Notes: generated by a model not told the origin, from the letters alone. Positions 11,201-20,315 are shown, numbered from the stretch's first letter. The stretch is 37,166 nucleotides of DNA from Fibrobacter succinogenes (GCF_902779965.1 NZ_CACZDK010000042.1:1-37166); one strand, 5' to 3'. Translations and numbers: made by a program.

Positions 11201-14007
11201 CTCGAGACTTCATGATTAGCCTTGTCCTTAATCTTAATGGTCGCCTGATATGTTGCATTACCCTTGCTACTAATGTAAAGTTTTTCGTAATCAAGCAAAG
11301 ACGCATCCTTTACATTAATCGATACCGTTCTTGTGCCATTAGTATTTTTAGTTTCCTTGAGCACAAAGATATCAGACAAATCATTTGACGCAATAGCTGC
11401 ATCGGCAGCACCCGTCAAGGCCCCCGATATCGAATAGGTCAATACATCACCTGCATCAGGATCAAAGACTTCAAATGTGCCAAAAGATTTTCCGGTCGCA
11501 GGTTTTTCATCTGTACTTTCATTGCCGGCATACTCTCTCTTCAAAGTCGGCTCTTCAATCGGTTCATTAACGTCCGTAAGTGTTACGGTAATCGTAGCCT
11601 GAGATGATTCTAAATCGCCATCAGTCACTTTAACTTTAAAAGTCCAAGTCGGCTTGGTTTCAAAATCAAGGACACTACCATCAGTAATAACAAGCTTATT
11701 GGAGCCATTATCAAACTTAAACGGAACGCCAGTGGTCACAATGCTATAAGTCAACGGGTCGTCATCCGGATCACTTGCTGTCGTAACTTCATCTACAAGA
11801 GTTCCACTCGGCCAGTCACTTCCATCAGCCTTCTTTTCGGCAATAGTAAATTTTTGGTCTCCAATAGTCGGAGGATCATTTTCGTTCTTAATCTTGACTG
11901 TAATCTTGAACTGATCAGAGGTCTTAACACCACCTCCAGTAACCGTTTGAGTTTCTGTTTTAGCATCATCCCTAACAGTAGCACAGACTTCGTATTGTTT
12001 CTTTGCTCTGTAATCCAACGACACACCAGCCTTTACCGCGATGGTTGCATTCTGATTATTCAACTTACTGATACTAAACAAACTGTTAAAAGCAGCAGCA
12101 TCAGAACTAGTCATATTAGCATCGCAAGCAGTTCCAGTCACCACAGAATAAGTGTAAGTATCCACATTTCTTTCGTTGGATACATCTGTAACTACAATCG
12201 GGCCACCAGATACCGCATGATCAAGTTCATTCACAGTAAACACGGCATCAGCAGCAGAAGGCTTATCATTAACCGGAATAACATTCACAGTAGCCGTGTA
12301 TTCTACAGATGTATTACCACCAGCAACACCATCACCAACAACTTTGTACTTAAACGTAGCATACGGATTAGGATTACCAAATTCATTGGCTGCAGACTGG
12401 TACGTAAGCTTGCCAAGATCCGCAACAGCAACAGTTATACCATTTCCAACTGAAGTCAGTTTTGTACCATTAAAAACCAAGAAACCATTATTCGGAAGGG
12501 TGGTTATAATAACAGAAGCAAAAGATTGCGTAGCATGCTGGAATTTGAATTCTTCCTTATTGAATTTATGCAATTCATCTTCGTTTACTTCAATAGTAAG
12601 TGCAGTCCTAACCGTTGGCAATTCATCGTTACTTACAATGTAAATTTTGTAACCAAGACCGTTTTCATAATCACTAGATAATTCAGCGCCTTCAATATTA
12701 TTAACCTGGAACCACAAAGCTTCATCATTTTCAACAAGGCCATCAATCAAAGGCTTGAAATAGATTCCTTTAGCCTTTGTTTCGCCTGCTGGAATTTTTC
12801 CTTTTCCAACCTTCTTACCGCATATAGGGAAATCATGATCAGCATCGGCCTCAGCAACATCCTGATATCCAGCGTATTTACCTTCGACACCAGTTGCGGA
12901 TTGGAACTCAAAGCAATAATCAAAGGTTACTTCCTTTTCAGATTCACCATCCAAAACGATGTCAAGAGTGTACCAAGATGTGCTTTCCTTTAGTTTCTTT
13001 GAGTTATTATCGACAACAAGCTTTGGAGTCGGACGAACGGGTGTAAAAGTAAAGTTCTTGGCATCAATTTCATTACCGATAACAATTTTATTTGCAATAA
13101 ATTGACCAGAAATAATCATATTGCATTTCATAGTAAGCGTACCATTACTAACCAGGGTACCCATAATTTGAACGTTATCAATATTTTCGAAAGTAATGTC
13201 ACCATCGACATATATCACCAAGTTGCCTTTATATTCCGAAGGAGCGAGATCCTTGCCAGCGACAGGATCACGGACCACAATTTCCGGATGTGTTTTCAAA
13301 TTCAGGCTCTTAGTAAAGATACGTGCAATTTGCTTTTCAGGGATTGAAATAGCGAGACGACTATCATTTTGGAAATCAATAGAGCTATAATACAAGTCAC
13401 AAGTACCACCAGAGCATGCAGAACTTACATCAAGAAGCGTTCTTTTGTTAGAATTATTACCTACAGAGAGAGATCCACCCCATGTAACGCCACTCAAAGT
13501 CGGAACCTTAATGTTCGAGCGATAGTCCGGAATAATCGAAGGATCACATAGACCAGTCGATGCAGTCATGCTACAAGTCTGGACTCCATTACGGACTATA
13601 GCTCCATTTGAACCGCTCACACGAACAGGGCCTGTCAAAATTTCAAAATTCTGACCACTATTGGTAATGCTGCCACCAACAACAATAGGGCCATCAAGCC
13701 ATCCGCCATCACCCACTGAAGAGAGATTCTTCACTGTACCTACAGCACCAAGCGTCAACAAATCGATGTCTGCAGGATAACTCATTGTAGATTTATCGAA
13801 ATACTTTGGATCGTAAAAACCAGGTCTGTTACCTAGTTCAATACCATTAGTACCCCAAAGCTTATACTGGGTCAGGTAATTCCAGTTGTTAACATCGGTT
13901 TTAGTATCCCCAAACGTCAATGGAGCGACACCAGATTGTGCCATCGATGAAACTGCACCTATCAACACCAGGGCTGCAGCCTTAAGACTTAACTTGCTAA
14001 ACCACAT
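5245..14007 (-). CDS. giant cadherin-repeat surface protein (2920 aa)
   Basis: An exported protein with signal peptide 1-23 (cleavage SMA/Q). Residues about 25-325 are a beta-rich N-terminal domain with GPIVVGGS, LTGPVRVSG and a strand-rich run around 265-320. Residues about 330-460 look like a Calx-beta domain (DGLVENDEALWFQV). From about 463 to 2205 come roughly 14 cadherin-like domains of 90-125 residues, marked by calcium-site linkers such as PVNDKP, DVNEMP, DVNEEP and DVNDAP and by an L-D-Y/F-E motif in each repeat. Residues about 2205-2890 form a C-terminal module shared with the neighbour (starts KSVVEITRVE, ends FGYRRPV), including an Ig-like APIVKILSP segment. A tail of about 26 residues very rich in Lys closes the protein. 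A large calcium-stiffened adhesin or S-layer-like role is inferred. The sorting route is unknown. Confidence 0.85.
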   Translation of the reverse strand: MWFSKLSLKAAALVLIGAVSSMAQSGVAPLTFGDTKTDVNNWNYLTQYKLWGTNGIELGNRPGFYDPKYFDKSTMSYPADIDLLTLGAVGTVKNLSSVGDGGWLDGPIVVGGSITNSGQNFEILTGPVRVSGSNGAIVRNGVQTCSMTASTGLCDPSIIPDYRSNIKVPTLSGVTWGGSLSVGNNSNKRTLLDVSSACSGGTCDLYYSSIDFQNDSRLAISIPEKQIARIFTKSLNLKTHPEIVVRDPVAGKDLAPSEYKGNLVIYVDGDITFENIDNVQIMGTLVSNGTLTMKCNMIISGQFIANKIVIGNEIDAKNFTFTPVRPTPKLVVDNNSKKLKESTSWYTLDIVLDGESEKEVTFDYCFEFQSATGVEGKYAGYQDVAEADADHDFPICGKKVGKGKIPAGETKAKGIYFKPLIDGLVENDEALWFQVNNIEGAELSSDYENGLGYKIYIVSNDELPTVRTALTIEVNEDELHKFNKEEFKFQHATQSFASVIITTLPNNGFLVFNGTKLTSVGNGITVAVADLGKLTYQSAANEFGNPNPYATFKYKVVGDGVAGGNTSVEYTATVNVIPVNDKPSAADAVFTVNELDHAVSGGPIVVTDVSNERNVDTYTYSVVTGTACDANMTSSDAAAFNSLFSISKLNNQNATIAVKAGVSLDYRAKKQYEVCATVRDDAKTETQTVTGGGVKTSDQFKITVKIKNENDPPTIGDQKFTIAEKKADGSDWPSGTLVDEVTTASDPDDDPLTYSIVTTGVPFKFDNGSNKLVITDGSVLDFETKPTWTFKVKVTDGDLESSQATITVTLTDVNEPIEEPTLKREYAGNESTDEKPATGKSFGTFEVFDPDAGDVLTYSISGALTGAADAAIASNDLSDIFVLKETKNTNGTRTVSINVKDASLLDYEKLYISSKGNATYQATIKIKDKANHEVSRTTNIAIKDVNEKVSAKGGTFYLNEHYPAGSPLCAEPYKDDVGNPIDCPDFARVEGSDIDLYTASFKKLTYKMSANNTGDMAEAAKKFTVNPSDGSLYSNADKFDVETGTTKFKFLVTVSDGEFSADAEVTVIIDDIKEPEINLDTKGSAIVKENTPSGQEVDDFAAIEDEDVREELEKIKGTISYDIDQTASANAKGLFDIASDLGIITVKPGVTIDFEAIYPNVEYSVKVVASGKNADGADVKVNIDRKLIVVDVNEMPTITGASQTTQNKLPSGITKKDLEIYVPETWTSVNDAFGKVDATDPDNAYGSLPHPYGFNVLTYKVEQINPVDGSTEFPFELNPNTGAFTVVAGKELDYTKQKKYECVVKVMDRSLDPENPSKSTTATIVINVLDKNRPSEFKVLTNPYEVDENVKVGTELDGEPIVVYDEDDADLDKLKITITDKDATAAIDAAKLFEVVQVSKTDSDRLSKFVIKTKAGIDYEALYKTLESDAVFNVTLTIEDTEGNKTSQDTRIRVNDVNEEPAFTKTSYEFAVRENIAKDSVLGKAEAHDPDIYNTRFGTLYFSLEDDDAAPFDIGSEGEISVTKSAKLDYETKKVYKFHAVVTDKKFTKKVLVTVNILDVDETPVFSDVPELAVNENTLEGDKVGSVVADDDDCKGGNTCKKPTYTLAATDTDADDYKSFTIDKTTGMVKVAKDSILNYEVQKEYSVRVVATDGDDPTLSTFVDVTIKINDVNDAPTYEKKEYVFEIHESAPVGEFIGSVVADDEDTWSKLTYALSDYETDSKDATAFRIEDGKIYLKSSSLNYETKKQYQVWAKATDNGESKGFQNYTATTLVTINLIDDPDEPKIEDDGKKSYDVAENTADNNTPNGTEIACYKVTDEDRGQLSTLVAYVTDIGNTDADRIFDAKMKKDSLCLIVKDASKLNYETNKHVHKITVEVMDADNLTAKVEKTINIVDVNEMPIISGNKTFTLYENSGTGDDGKGFVIGKLYPDDIDTSKVYTDNVFSPVGGDTDLFTITEDGKIKAKRDFDYEKETIRTYELDVALSDRNKTKYPKLTTKMTITINLKNRPEDPQITTKEFSVLENSPADSLIGVIKAIDPDGDTEFLFTLAEESPYVVVAQNGEIRVKDGAKIDYEKMQKFTIKVTVKDVDGIPTTDEIVIKVIDVNEKPTINPQEFTFPEDSKPGTKKGPIEAKDPDTKNPEFSDLKYYPVDQNDKFEIKPNGDIVLKGELDYESQKTYVIKVYVTDGEFKDTTDVTIKVGNVVEKSVVEITRVEAGDSVYIKPPKNKPIYTNQEVITVEWTQDGKPQTSLDTLKEGCQLVIKKYKAANKDVEGADTIEVCYSTAAPIVDIDADKIKVIADNIYTIVESVDKKDSSIYTNSKTKEVEVSVIDTAYADASSKQKKKYKVTVVLDTVAVSDKTVKEMVEISKSEITLEKNPKSDVKTKPIGDKFKISYDKVVNGDSVTVSYYTDDKGEIIKTTVIDENGEKKQIKVIEVSKVVDVKGKSVTVSYKADAETGKILYGDSEGNLLVNAPKSNDKDSKEKQSDVDLKAGVGAFTVTYDAKGTEGDKTTVSYVIDEKGKIPSNEEGDRGYLVTYTYTNPYGNSGEKSVFMVLDKLAPIVKILSPADGDVVYVNYVDVDWCIAVDGDEKHCVKQDTLNFQSLSKDVNTIKRIYRDKAGNETVAEIQVLMKKAKNVNIDLEEPMVIVSIDSVRKYYDDNPPEDNQKYAVTILNPTTQTEKEVIKGFKNDSKDGSGKEPYPGYNGHIGPTVTVDMRVPLVSDVGGLATLDDIIVNGNMIPLDGVDADKSEKATVEEYVEKYCSSEFKENLGKDFSKALLYSTTAHVTLWFYTTSGQFVDKYHYSYDIDDPEVVDKAGKVKFFFEMKPDINGELRDKNGRLYGTGPYIVKTKVDVRSTQRCVVPPITEKSKVGDVLKSSDEMLKRFGYRRPVLRGNEKSSESSKKEGKKEDKKNDKKKK
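7395..12640 (-). repeat. tandem cadherin-like repeats inside the giant gene
   Basis: About 14 protein-level repeats of 90-125 residues. Linkers (DVNExP, DVNDxP, NRPxxP and degenerate forms) recur through the stretch, each followed about 60-80 residues later by the L-D-Y-E or I-D-Y-E motif of cadherin domains. The repeats are diverged at DNA level, so this is not a recent tandem amplification. Boundaries are approximate. Confidence 0.8.
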
Positions 14008-14369
14008 ATTTTATCTACGCTCCTTTTGCTACGGCAAATCGTATGCATCCAATTTGCCACAGTTTTCCCCAAACATTCCAATACTTTCTTTAGAAATATA
14101 GTAATGGATGTGATTTTCGTAACATTATTTTTTTGAAATATTGTAAGAAAAGAGTATTATTTTGGCTGTTTTCTGTATCATTTGTATTGTATAGAAAAAT
14201 TTATAGTTTCTTCGATGTCAATCGCATGCTCAAGACGATTTTTTAGGCGAATTTTAGACAATAAAAAAAGAGTTTTACACATAAAAAGACCCCGGCACGG
14301 AGGCCGGGGCATCAAATGAGTTAAAACTACGACTACAAGAAAAAATCAAGTTATCAACAATCGATACAC
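14008..14369. other. spacer between the two giant genes
   Basis: An AT-rich spacer with no credible gene. It holds the terminator of the upstream paralogue (14282-14311) and, near 14093-14100, a TATATTTC element in minus orientation that may be the promoter of the 2920-residue gene, giving an untranslated leader of about 80 bases. The stretch 14110-14280 shows no recognisable structure. Confidence 0.6.
14282..14311 (-). terminator. terminator of the smaller giant gene
   Basis: A GC-rich stem CCCCGGC (14290-14296) / GCCGGGG (14303-14309) is followed on the minus strand by TCTTTTTATG. It lies about 60 bases after the stop codon at 14370. It is the most GC-rich hairpin in an AT-rich spacer. Confidence 0.88.
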
Positions 14370-17300
14370 CTATTTGTTCACGGGTCTTCTGTAGCCAAAC
14401 GACTTCAAAAGCTGGTCACTAGACTTGATAACGGCATTCTTTTTCTTCTCGGCCTTGTCGAGGCTAACCGGCGGGAGCGTGCAGCGAAGCTTAGACGTCA
14501 TCTTGACTTCGGTCTTGAAGAGGTAAGCTCCAGTACCATAGAGGCGTCCTTTCTTCGTTCTCACGTCACCATTTTCATCCGGCTTCATTTCGAAGAAGAG
14601 CTTCAAGAGACCTGCTTCATTCACATAGTCCGGATCGTCAAGGTCGTAATCAAAGCTATAGAAATCCGAGAACGCGCCCGTATTCGTATAGACCCAGATA
14701 TTCACCTTAATCGTCGTCCAATAGAGGTTCATCTTGCTGTAATCCGACTTCAAGGATTCCTTGAACTCGTCCGTGCAGTACTTGTTAACGTAATCGTTCA
14801 CAGAAACCTTCTTACCATTAGCTGCATCCACGCCTTCCAGTGCGACCATGCCACCAGCGCTCACAATGTCGTCCAGCGTTGCCAGTCCGCCCATAGCGTT
14901 CACGACAGGTACACGAGCGTCAACCGCGAGTGTCGGTCCGAGGTGACCTTCCAATCCCGGATACGGTTCTTCGCCCGAGCCATCCTTAGCCTTACCCTTG
15001 ATACCAATAATCGCTTCTGTTTCGGAGTTTTTCTTGTAGTTGAAGAACGTCACGCTGTAGTTCTGGTCTTTCTTGGGCTTATGTTTCTTATCGTAATACT
15101 TCTCGATAGAGTCGCGATCCACGAGCGTTACCGGTTTTTCAACATCAATATTAATGTCCTTGACATTCTTCACCATGACAGTCACAGTATCACTCGATTC
15201 GTTACCGGCCTTGTCACGGAACACGCGAACAATCGTTTGTGAACCATTTTCAAGTCCCTGTACGCTAAGAGTATCTTGATCAACACCATCGACCGTCCAC
15301 TTGACAACTGTAAAATTAGACGTAAGCACTTCGCCATCATACGGAGATTCAATCTTTACGACAGGTCCCTTCTGATCAAGCACGATAAACACTTCTTTTC
15401 GAGAAGAGTTACCAAATTTGTTCACATAGGTATATGCTACGTTGTAACCAATGTTGCCATCACTATTCTTAGCGATCTTGCCCTTTTCGTCCAGGAAGTA
15501 CGAGACATCGACAGCATTGCCATTCTTATCGGTGTACGTGTATGATATTTTATATGTACCCGTTACATCATCGCCATCTGCAGAAAGCACAGATTCACTA
15601 TCGCTGAGCCCGGTCTTGAGCGTCACACGTTCACCCGTAGAAGCATCAGCATAATACGAAACTGTCACATCCTTGCCGCCAATTTTGACCGTGTAAGAAA
15701 CTTCGATAACCGCAATTTCCTTAGTCTTACCATCAGAAGTAACCACAGAACGCTTGACATCGTTACCCTTCTTATCGGTGTAATAGGTAACTGTAATGCG
15801 TTTGTTATTAACAACTTCTGTATAGGTATTCTTGTTGTAAGAACCGTTTTCAGGAACTGTAGTAATTCCCGAAGCAGGATCCTTTTTACGAGAGACCTTG
15901 GAATCGGCGATGTTCTTGATGTTCTTGAATTCATTAGACGAAACAGAAACCGTATCCAAATCCAAATTTACAACAAACGATTTTGTATAGTGAGAGGCGG
16001 TATCCTTGACCGTCACCTTAATATTGTTCTTCTTTTCGTTCACGTAAATGGCGGTATCGTTTTTTGTAGCCTTTTCAACGACCGTGTAAATGTTGTCTGC
16101 AGTTACATCGTCACCATCCGCAGATACCGTCACAATAGGAGCAGCATCGCTATAGCAGATAACCACTGTATCGGAGCCCGCAGCATTCTTTGCCGGATCC
16201 TTGAACGTCTTGATAATGGTATTGCACCCTGGCTTCAACGTATCAGTACTGTTTTTCAACTTGTTATCGGCAGTCCATTCAACATCTACAATTTTATCGT
16301 TCACGAAAATAGAATCCGGCTTGAGATACACAGAATCCTTGGTTTCGACACGCGTGATTTCGACAACAGACTTTTCATAGACATCCTTCACTTTCACAAC
16401 AACCTTCTTGGTCGAAGTAAGCGTTTTATCATTCTTGTCGGTAACACGAACGTTAATCACGTAAATAGAATCCGATTCATAGTCAACCGACTTGATGAGA
16501 ATAACATCACCGTTAGATTGCACGGAGAAGATTTCATTATTGTCTGCATTTTCGTAAACGTTATTACGGAAATCAGGATTCTTGGTATCAGGATCATCCT
16601 TGTCGGTCTTAACTGTTGCAAACGTTTTTCTAAGTTCCTGATTTTCCGAGACATAAATAGTGTCCACGAGAATAGACGGAGCTTCGTTCACATCAACAAC
16701 ATTAATCGTCACCGTCGTATCAGAATAGCCGTCATGTTCATCCCTAACGCGAACCTTGAAGGAATAGGAGGAAGTCTTTTCGTAATCCAGCTTCGACAGC
16801 ACAGTGAATTTACCCGTTTTAGGATCCAGATGGAATTCATTTGTCTCATGGCCTTCTTTTTCACCATTCATGATGAAATAATTGAAAACGATATCAGGAC
16901 CATCAATATCAATCCCTTCAAGATTCTTTTTGAGAACGCTTCCGACAGGTTCATTTTCGGGAACCGTGAATACAGTTTCCTTCAAGAACGGAGGTTCATT
17001 CACGTTACGGAGATAAACGGTAACCTTACCCGTTGCAGTAAGATCATTCGGTTTACCAGCATCGTGGATAACGATGTTCAATTCGTATACATGTTCTTCT
17101 GTTTCATAGTCAAATGCACGTGTCGTTTTAAGGACACCCGTATCTTCGTCAATATAGAAGCCTTTTTCGTCGCAGTCCGTGCATTCAAATTTGTTATTGC
17201 GGAACTTCGATGCGGTATCAAGGTCATCAAACGTGAGCGTCCCCACGGTAACACCTTTCATATGTTCATTGAACTCAAGTGTCTTGGTCGGTTCAACAAA

Positions 17301-20270
17301 GATGGGGTTTTCGTTCACGTCGTTCAGTTTAATGACAACAGAAGCTGTAGCAGTTTGCACCACCTGGTCCGTAGCACCCGATTCATCCGACGCAACAACC
17401 TTCAAATTGTACGTTCCCTTGGTTTCATGGTCAAGGACTGCGCCATCCGCAACAGTAATAACACCTGTAGTCGGGTCAATTACGAACGAATTAGTCTCAT
17501 CAATCAAGCTGTAAGTAATCGTAGCATTAAGCTGCGTTGTCGTTGCCTTGATTGCATGATCCAGCTTAACCTTTGTGTCCTTGACGGAATTTTCATCAAC
17601 CGTTCCATTATAGACCGCAAACTCAAACTTTGGACCGTCTTCGACATCCGTTACAAGGACCTTAAAGAGCATATCACTGTAAAGGTCTGGGTAAACATAG
17701 TCACCACTAGCATCCACATTCGCATCACGAACTCGCACTTCAATTTCATATTCATTCTTCACTTCGTAATCGAGTACAACGCCAGCCTTCGGATAAATCA
17801 GGCCACCAGATGTAATGCCAAAGAATTCTTTATCGCCACCAATGATTTCATATTTATTATTGAGGAATGTCTGATTTTGTGTAATACTAATATTGTCATA
17901 ATCAGCAGACGTAACCTCATTGGACGAGAACGAAGCATCTTCTGCAATTTCGATAACATTCGTTGCATTTGTAAAGTACGGCTTTTCGTTAACGTCTGTA
18001 ACGCTCACATTGAATTTCTGTCGAGAGCAAAGCAAGAAATTGGATGTCGAAGCTCTTGTATCACAGACTTCTACAACAAGATCATGCTTTGTACCCGAAG
18101 TTTTCCATTCTTCGTAATCAAACGGATCAGTAGTATTTTTCATACTCACGATACCCGACGTAAGCCCGATATCGAACAAATCCATAGCGGTTCCATCAAC
18201 AATTTCAAATACGAATGAATCGCCTTCACCGTCGTCGGCCTTAACTTGCCCAGCTATAGCCTTTGTAGAATTTTCAGGGACCGCAAGTTTTATCTTATCT
18301 AACTCGATAAAGTACGGCGGTTTGTTGTCGTCATCGATCAGCTTCACAAGAAGACCGCCATCAAAACGGCCTCCTGTAATTGTAGCGCCGTTCAAGTTCG
18401 TTATCTTGAACAACATGTATTCATCATTTTCAAATTGACCATCCAACTTGACCTTAATACGCGCCATAGTTGCTTGGGTCGGATTACGAGTGTTCTTGGC
18501 AATAACGACATGTCCGCTTTCGCCTTTCGAGCAAAGCGGCATTGGATATGTCTTATCGTCCAAATCGAGATCTTCAGGTTCTGCAAAGTCGCGTCCGCTC
18601 AAACTTGCCGGAATATCGAGATCTATACCAAAGAACGCCAAGCAGTAATCAAAGGTCACATTGGTTCGAGCGGTATCCGTCAGGTAGAAGTTCATATCGT
18701 ACCAAACGGTTTCGCTTTCCTTAAACTTGTCCGAAGAGAATATATCGGCCTTGATTTCAGCAGAGTTAAACGGTACGTAATGGAATTCACCGTTAAAGTC
18801 AGATTCAAACTTGAGCTTTTGACCTGCAATCAGCTGGCCAGCAATACTGAGATGGTCTGCAATGAGAAAATCACCTGTTGTAATAAAGGTTCCCTGAAAT
18901 TTAGCACCAACACTTTTGTCACCATCTGTTCCTATAAAAGGCTTCCATTCAACATTGGCCGTCGTATAGAACAAAAGATTACCAGCATAATTCGAATCTG
19001 CTACTGGCGTTATGTTAAGCTTATCTAGATTATACCATACGTCATTACCATTTCCATCATTTTCAATCCAATATGGTTTATCTTCAGATTCAATCGTTTT
19101 TCCATTTGAATAATATTCAGGTTCATTCAGATTTTCCCACATTTGTGTCGTATTATTCCAAGTGGCATTGTCATTCACGATGGCAACTTGAATTCTCAAA
19201 TTGTTGGCAGAATTTTCAAAATTAAAGCCATCCCTAGAGAAAATACGGGTCAAACGCCCTGTTTTTTTATTCGCATTATGTTTATTCGAAGGCATCAAAA
19301 TATAAATAATTTCGCCCTTCGATCCACCGGCCTTAACATTTTCTACATACTTGTCATACCAAACTTTTTTGGGACTTTGATTCAAATCTTCTTTTGTTAT
19401 GGGAGGGACATGAACAAAGACAATCTTTCCAGAATTTCCACTAACATTTATAGCAGGCTCCCAATTTGTAATATTTTCCATTAAAGGAACGGAAAGTTGC
19501 TTTTCGGGTTTAGGAACATCTTCAGGGCAATTGTCAAAATGGCCATCAAGACCGGTGCCATCATTATTGAATAAATCAGGCAAACCAGGAACTATTACAT
19601 CTGAACTGCCCGGAACTGGCATATCTTTGTCCCAGTCTGCATAAATTTTTCCACCACCCTTATGAACGTTCGTGATAAAACGTTTTGTCACATCAACAGC
19701 ATCACCTTCACGATGTTCATTTTCATTTCTATTGGGATTTGTAAAGCGATCTGGACCAGGAAAATAAATTTGCCCATCAAAGCAATATATGCCCTCATAC
19801 TTCGCATTTGGAGCATCATACCAATTTGTAAGCGTCAACCATCCAGCACGTACAGGCCCTTTCAACAAAGTATCACCATCAGCACCACCACCATAATAAC
19901 CAAAATCAAGATCATTACCCGAAATGATAGGACCACCTAACGTATGTCCACCATTATAGAACATGACCTTGCCTTTCGCCGTTCCGGTATAGCCGCTCGG
20001 TTCAGCAATTCTAAAGCCACCTTTATTAAAAATAACGGAATCAGTACCCCAGAGCTTATACTTCATAAGCTCGTTCCACAGGCGCTGGTTTTCTGTTTCA
20101 TCCGTAACGGCGGCACCATCCTTTTCGAAATAAAGAGGACTTAGCAAAACGGTGTCACGTTCAACGGCGGGTTCATCTGACGCATCCTGAGCCAAAGTCG
20201 GAGTGGCGAGTCCAAGCGCCGCCGCGACAGTACTCAATACTGTTCTCAAAAACAAATTTCCTTTTTCCAT
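14370..20270 (-). CDS. giant cadherin-repeat surface protein (1966 aa), paralogue
   Basis: A tandem paralogue of the 2920-residue protein. The start chosen is ATG 20270, preceded by a GGGG ribosome site. An upstream in-frame GTG at 20297 has no such site and would add nine residues before the signal peptide (1-27, cleavage TLA/Q). The N-terminal domain (about 30-520) shares YKLWGTD, GGPIISG, KGPVRAG and AGNLLFY-type motifs with the neighbour. A Calx-beta-like stretch (about 530-660, DGQFENDEYMLFKI) follows. About six cadherin-like domains come next, marked by DVNEKP, DVEDGP, DVNENP, NVNEPP and DVNEAP. From about 1298 to the end runs the shared C-terminal module, closing in GYRRPVNK without the Lys-rich tail. 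A surface adhesin role is inferred. Confidence 0.85.
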   Translation of the reverse strand: MEKGNLFLRTVLSTVAAALGLATPTLAQDASDEPAVERDTVLLSPLYFEKDGAAVTDETENQRLWNELMKYKLWGTDSVIFNKGGFRIAEPSGYTGTAKGKVMFYNGGHTLGGPIISGNDLDFGYYGGGADGDTLLKGPVRAGWLTLTNWYDAPNAKYEGIYCFDGQIYFPGPDRFTNPNRNENEHREGDAVDVTKRFITNVHKGGGKIYADWDKDMPVPGSSDVIVPGLPDLFNNDGTGLDGHFDNCPEDVPKPEKQLSVPLMENITNWEPAINVSGNSGKIVFVHVPPITKEDLNQSPKKVWYDKYVENVKAGGSKGEIIYILMPSNKHNANKKTGRLTRIFSRDGFNFENSANNLRIQVAIVNDNATWNNTTQMWENLNEPEYYSNGKTIESEDKPYWIENDGNGNDVWYNLDKLNITPVADSNYAGNLLFYTTANVEWKPFIGTDGDKSVGAKFQGTFITTGDFLIADHLSIAGQLIAGQKLKFESDFNGEFHYVPFNSAEIKADIFSSDKFKESETVWYDMNFYLTDTARTNVTFDYCLAFFGIDLDIPASLSGRDFAEPEDLDLDDKTYPMPLCSKGESGHVVIAKNTRNPTQATMARIKVKLDGQFENDEYMLFKITNLNGATITGGRFDGGLLVKLIDDDNKPPYFIELDKIKLAVPENSTKAIAGQVKADDGEGDSFVFEIVDGTAMDLFDIGLTSGIVSMKNTTDPFDYEEWKTSGTKHDLVVEVCDTRASTSNFLLCSRQKFNVSVTDVNEKPYFTNATNVIEIAEDASFSSNEVTSADYDNISITQNQTFLNNKYEIIGGDKEFFGITSGGLIYPKAGVVLDYEVKNEYEIEVRVRDANVDASGDYVYPDLYSDMLFKVLVTDVEDGPKFEFAVYNGTVDENSVKDTKVKLDHAIKATTTQLNATITYSLIDETNSFVIDPTTGVITVADGAVLDHETKGTYNLKVVASDESGATDQVVQTATASVVIKLNDVNENPIFVEPTKTLEFNEHMKGVTVGTLTFDDLDTASKFRNNKFECTDCDEKGFYIDEDTGVLKTTRAFDYETEEHVYELNIVIHDAGKPNDLTATGKVTVYLRNVNEPPFLKETVFTVPENEPVGSVLKKNLEGIDIDGPDIVFNYFIMNGEKEGHETNEFHLDPKTGKFTVLSKLDYEKTSSYSFKVRVRDEHDGYSDTTVTINVVDVNEAPSILVDTIYVSENQELRKTFATVKTDKDDPDTKNPDFRNNVYENADNNEIFSVQSNGDVILIKSVDYESDSIYVINVRVTDKNDKTLTSTKKVVVKVKDVYEKSVVEITRVETKDSVYLKPDSIFVNDKIVDVEWTADNKLKNSTDTLKPGCNTIIKTFKDPAKNAAGSDTVVICYSDAAPIVTVSADGDDVTADNIYTVVEKATKNDTAIYVNEKKNNIKVTVKDTASHYTKSFVVNLDLDTVSVSSNEFKNIKNIADSKVSRKKDPASGITTVPENGSYNKNTYTEVVNNKRITVTYYTDKKGNDVKRSVVTSDGKTKEIAVIEVSYTVKIGGKDVTVSYYADASTGERVTLKTGLSDSESVLSADGDDVTGTYKISYTYTDKNGNAVDVSYFLDEKGKIAKNSDGNIGYNVAYTYVNKFGNSSRKEVFIVLDQKGPVVKIESPYDGEVLTSNFTVVKWTVDGVDQDTLSVQGLENGSQTIVRVFRDKAGNESSDTVTVMVKNVKDINIDVEKPVTLVDRDSIEKYYDKKHKPKKDQNYSVTFFNYKKNSETEAIIGIKGKAKDGSGEEPYPGLEGHLGPTLAVDARVPVVNAMGGLATLDDIVSAGGMVALEGVDAANGKKVSVNDYVNKYCTDEFKESLKSDYSKMNLYWTTIKVNIWVYTNTGAFSDFYSFDYDLDDPDYVNEAGLLKLFFEMKPDENGDVRTKKGRLYGTGAYLFKTEVKMTSKLRCTLPPVSLDKAEKKKNAVIKSSDQLLKSFGYRRPVNK
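16375..18320 (-). repeat. tandem cadherin-like repeats inside the smaller giant gene
   Basis: About six protein-level cadherin-like repeats, with linkers of the DVNExP form and L-D-Y-E/F-D-Y-E motifs, between the Calx-beta-like stretch and the shared C-terminal module. Boundaries are approximate. The lower repeat count accounts for most of the size difference from the neighbouring paralogue. Confidence 0.75.
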
Positions 20271-20315
20271 AATAGACCCCAACAAAAAAAGATCCACACC
20301 CTAAACACTCATTAT

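Noticed and set aside
5245-14007. CRISPR array or DNA-level tandem repeats inside the giant gene
   Set aside because: The repetition is at protein level only; the DNA of successive repeats has diverged and there are no short repeat-spacer units.
15990-18218. 742-codon open frame on the plus strand inside the smaller giant gene, and similar long ones at 5884-7350 and 8944-10731
   Set aside because: They lie opposite clear cadherin-like repeats. The Ile/Asn/Arg-rich products are typical of reading the complement of Asp/Glu/Lys/Val codons.
20271-20297. GTG start nine codons upstream for the 1966-residue giant protein
   Set aside because: It has no ribosome site and would put residues in front of a normal signal peptide. 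ATG 20270 has GGGG upstream.
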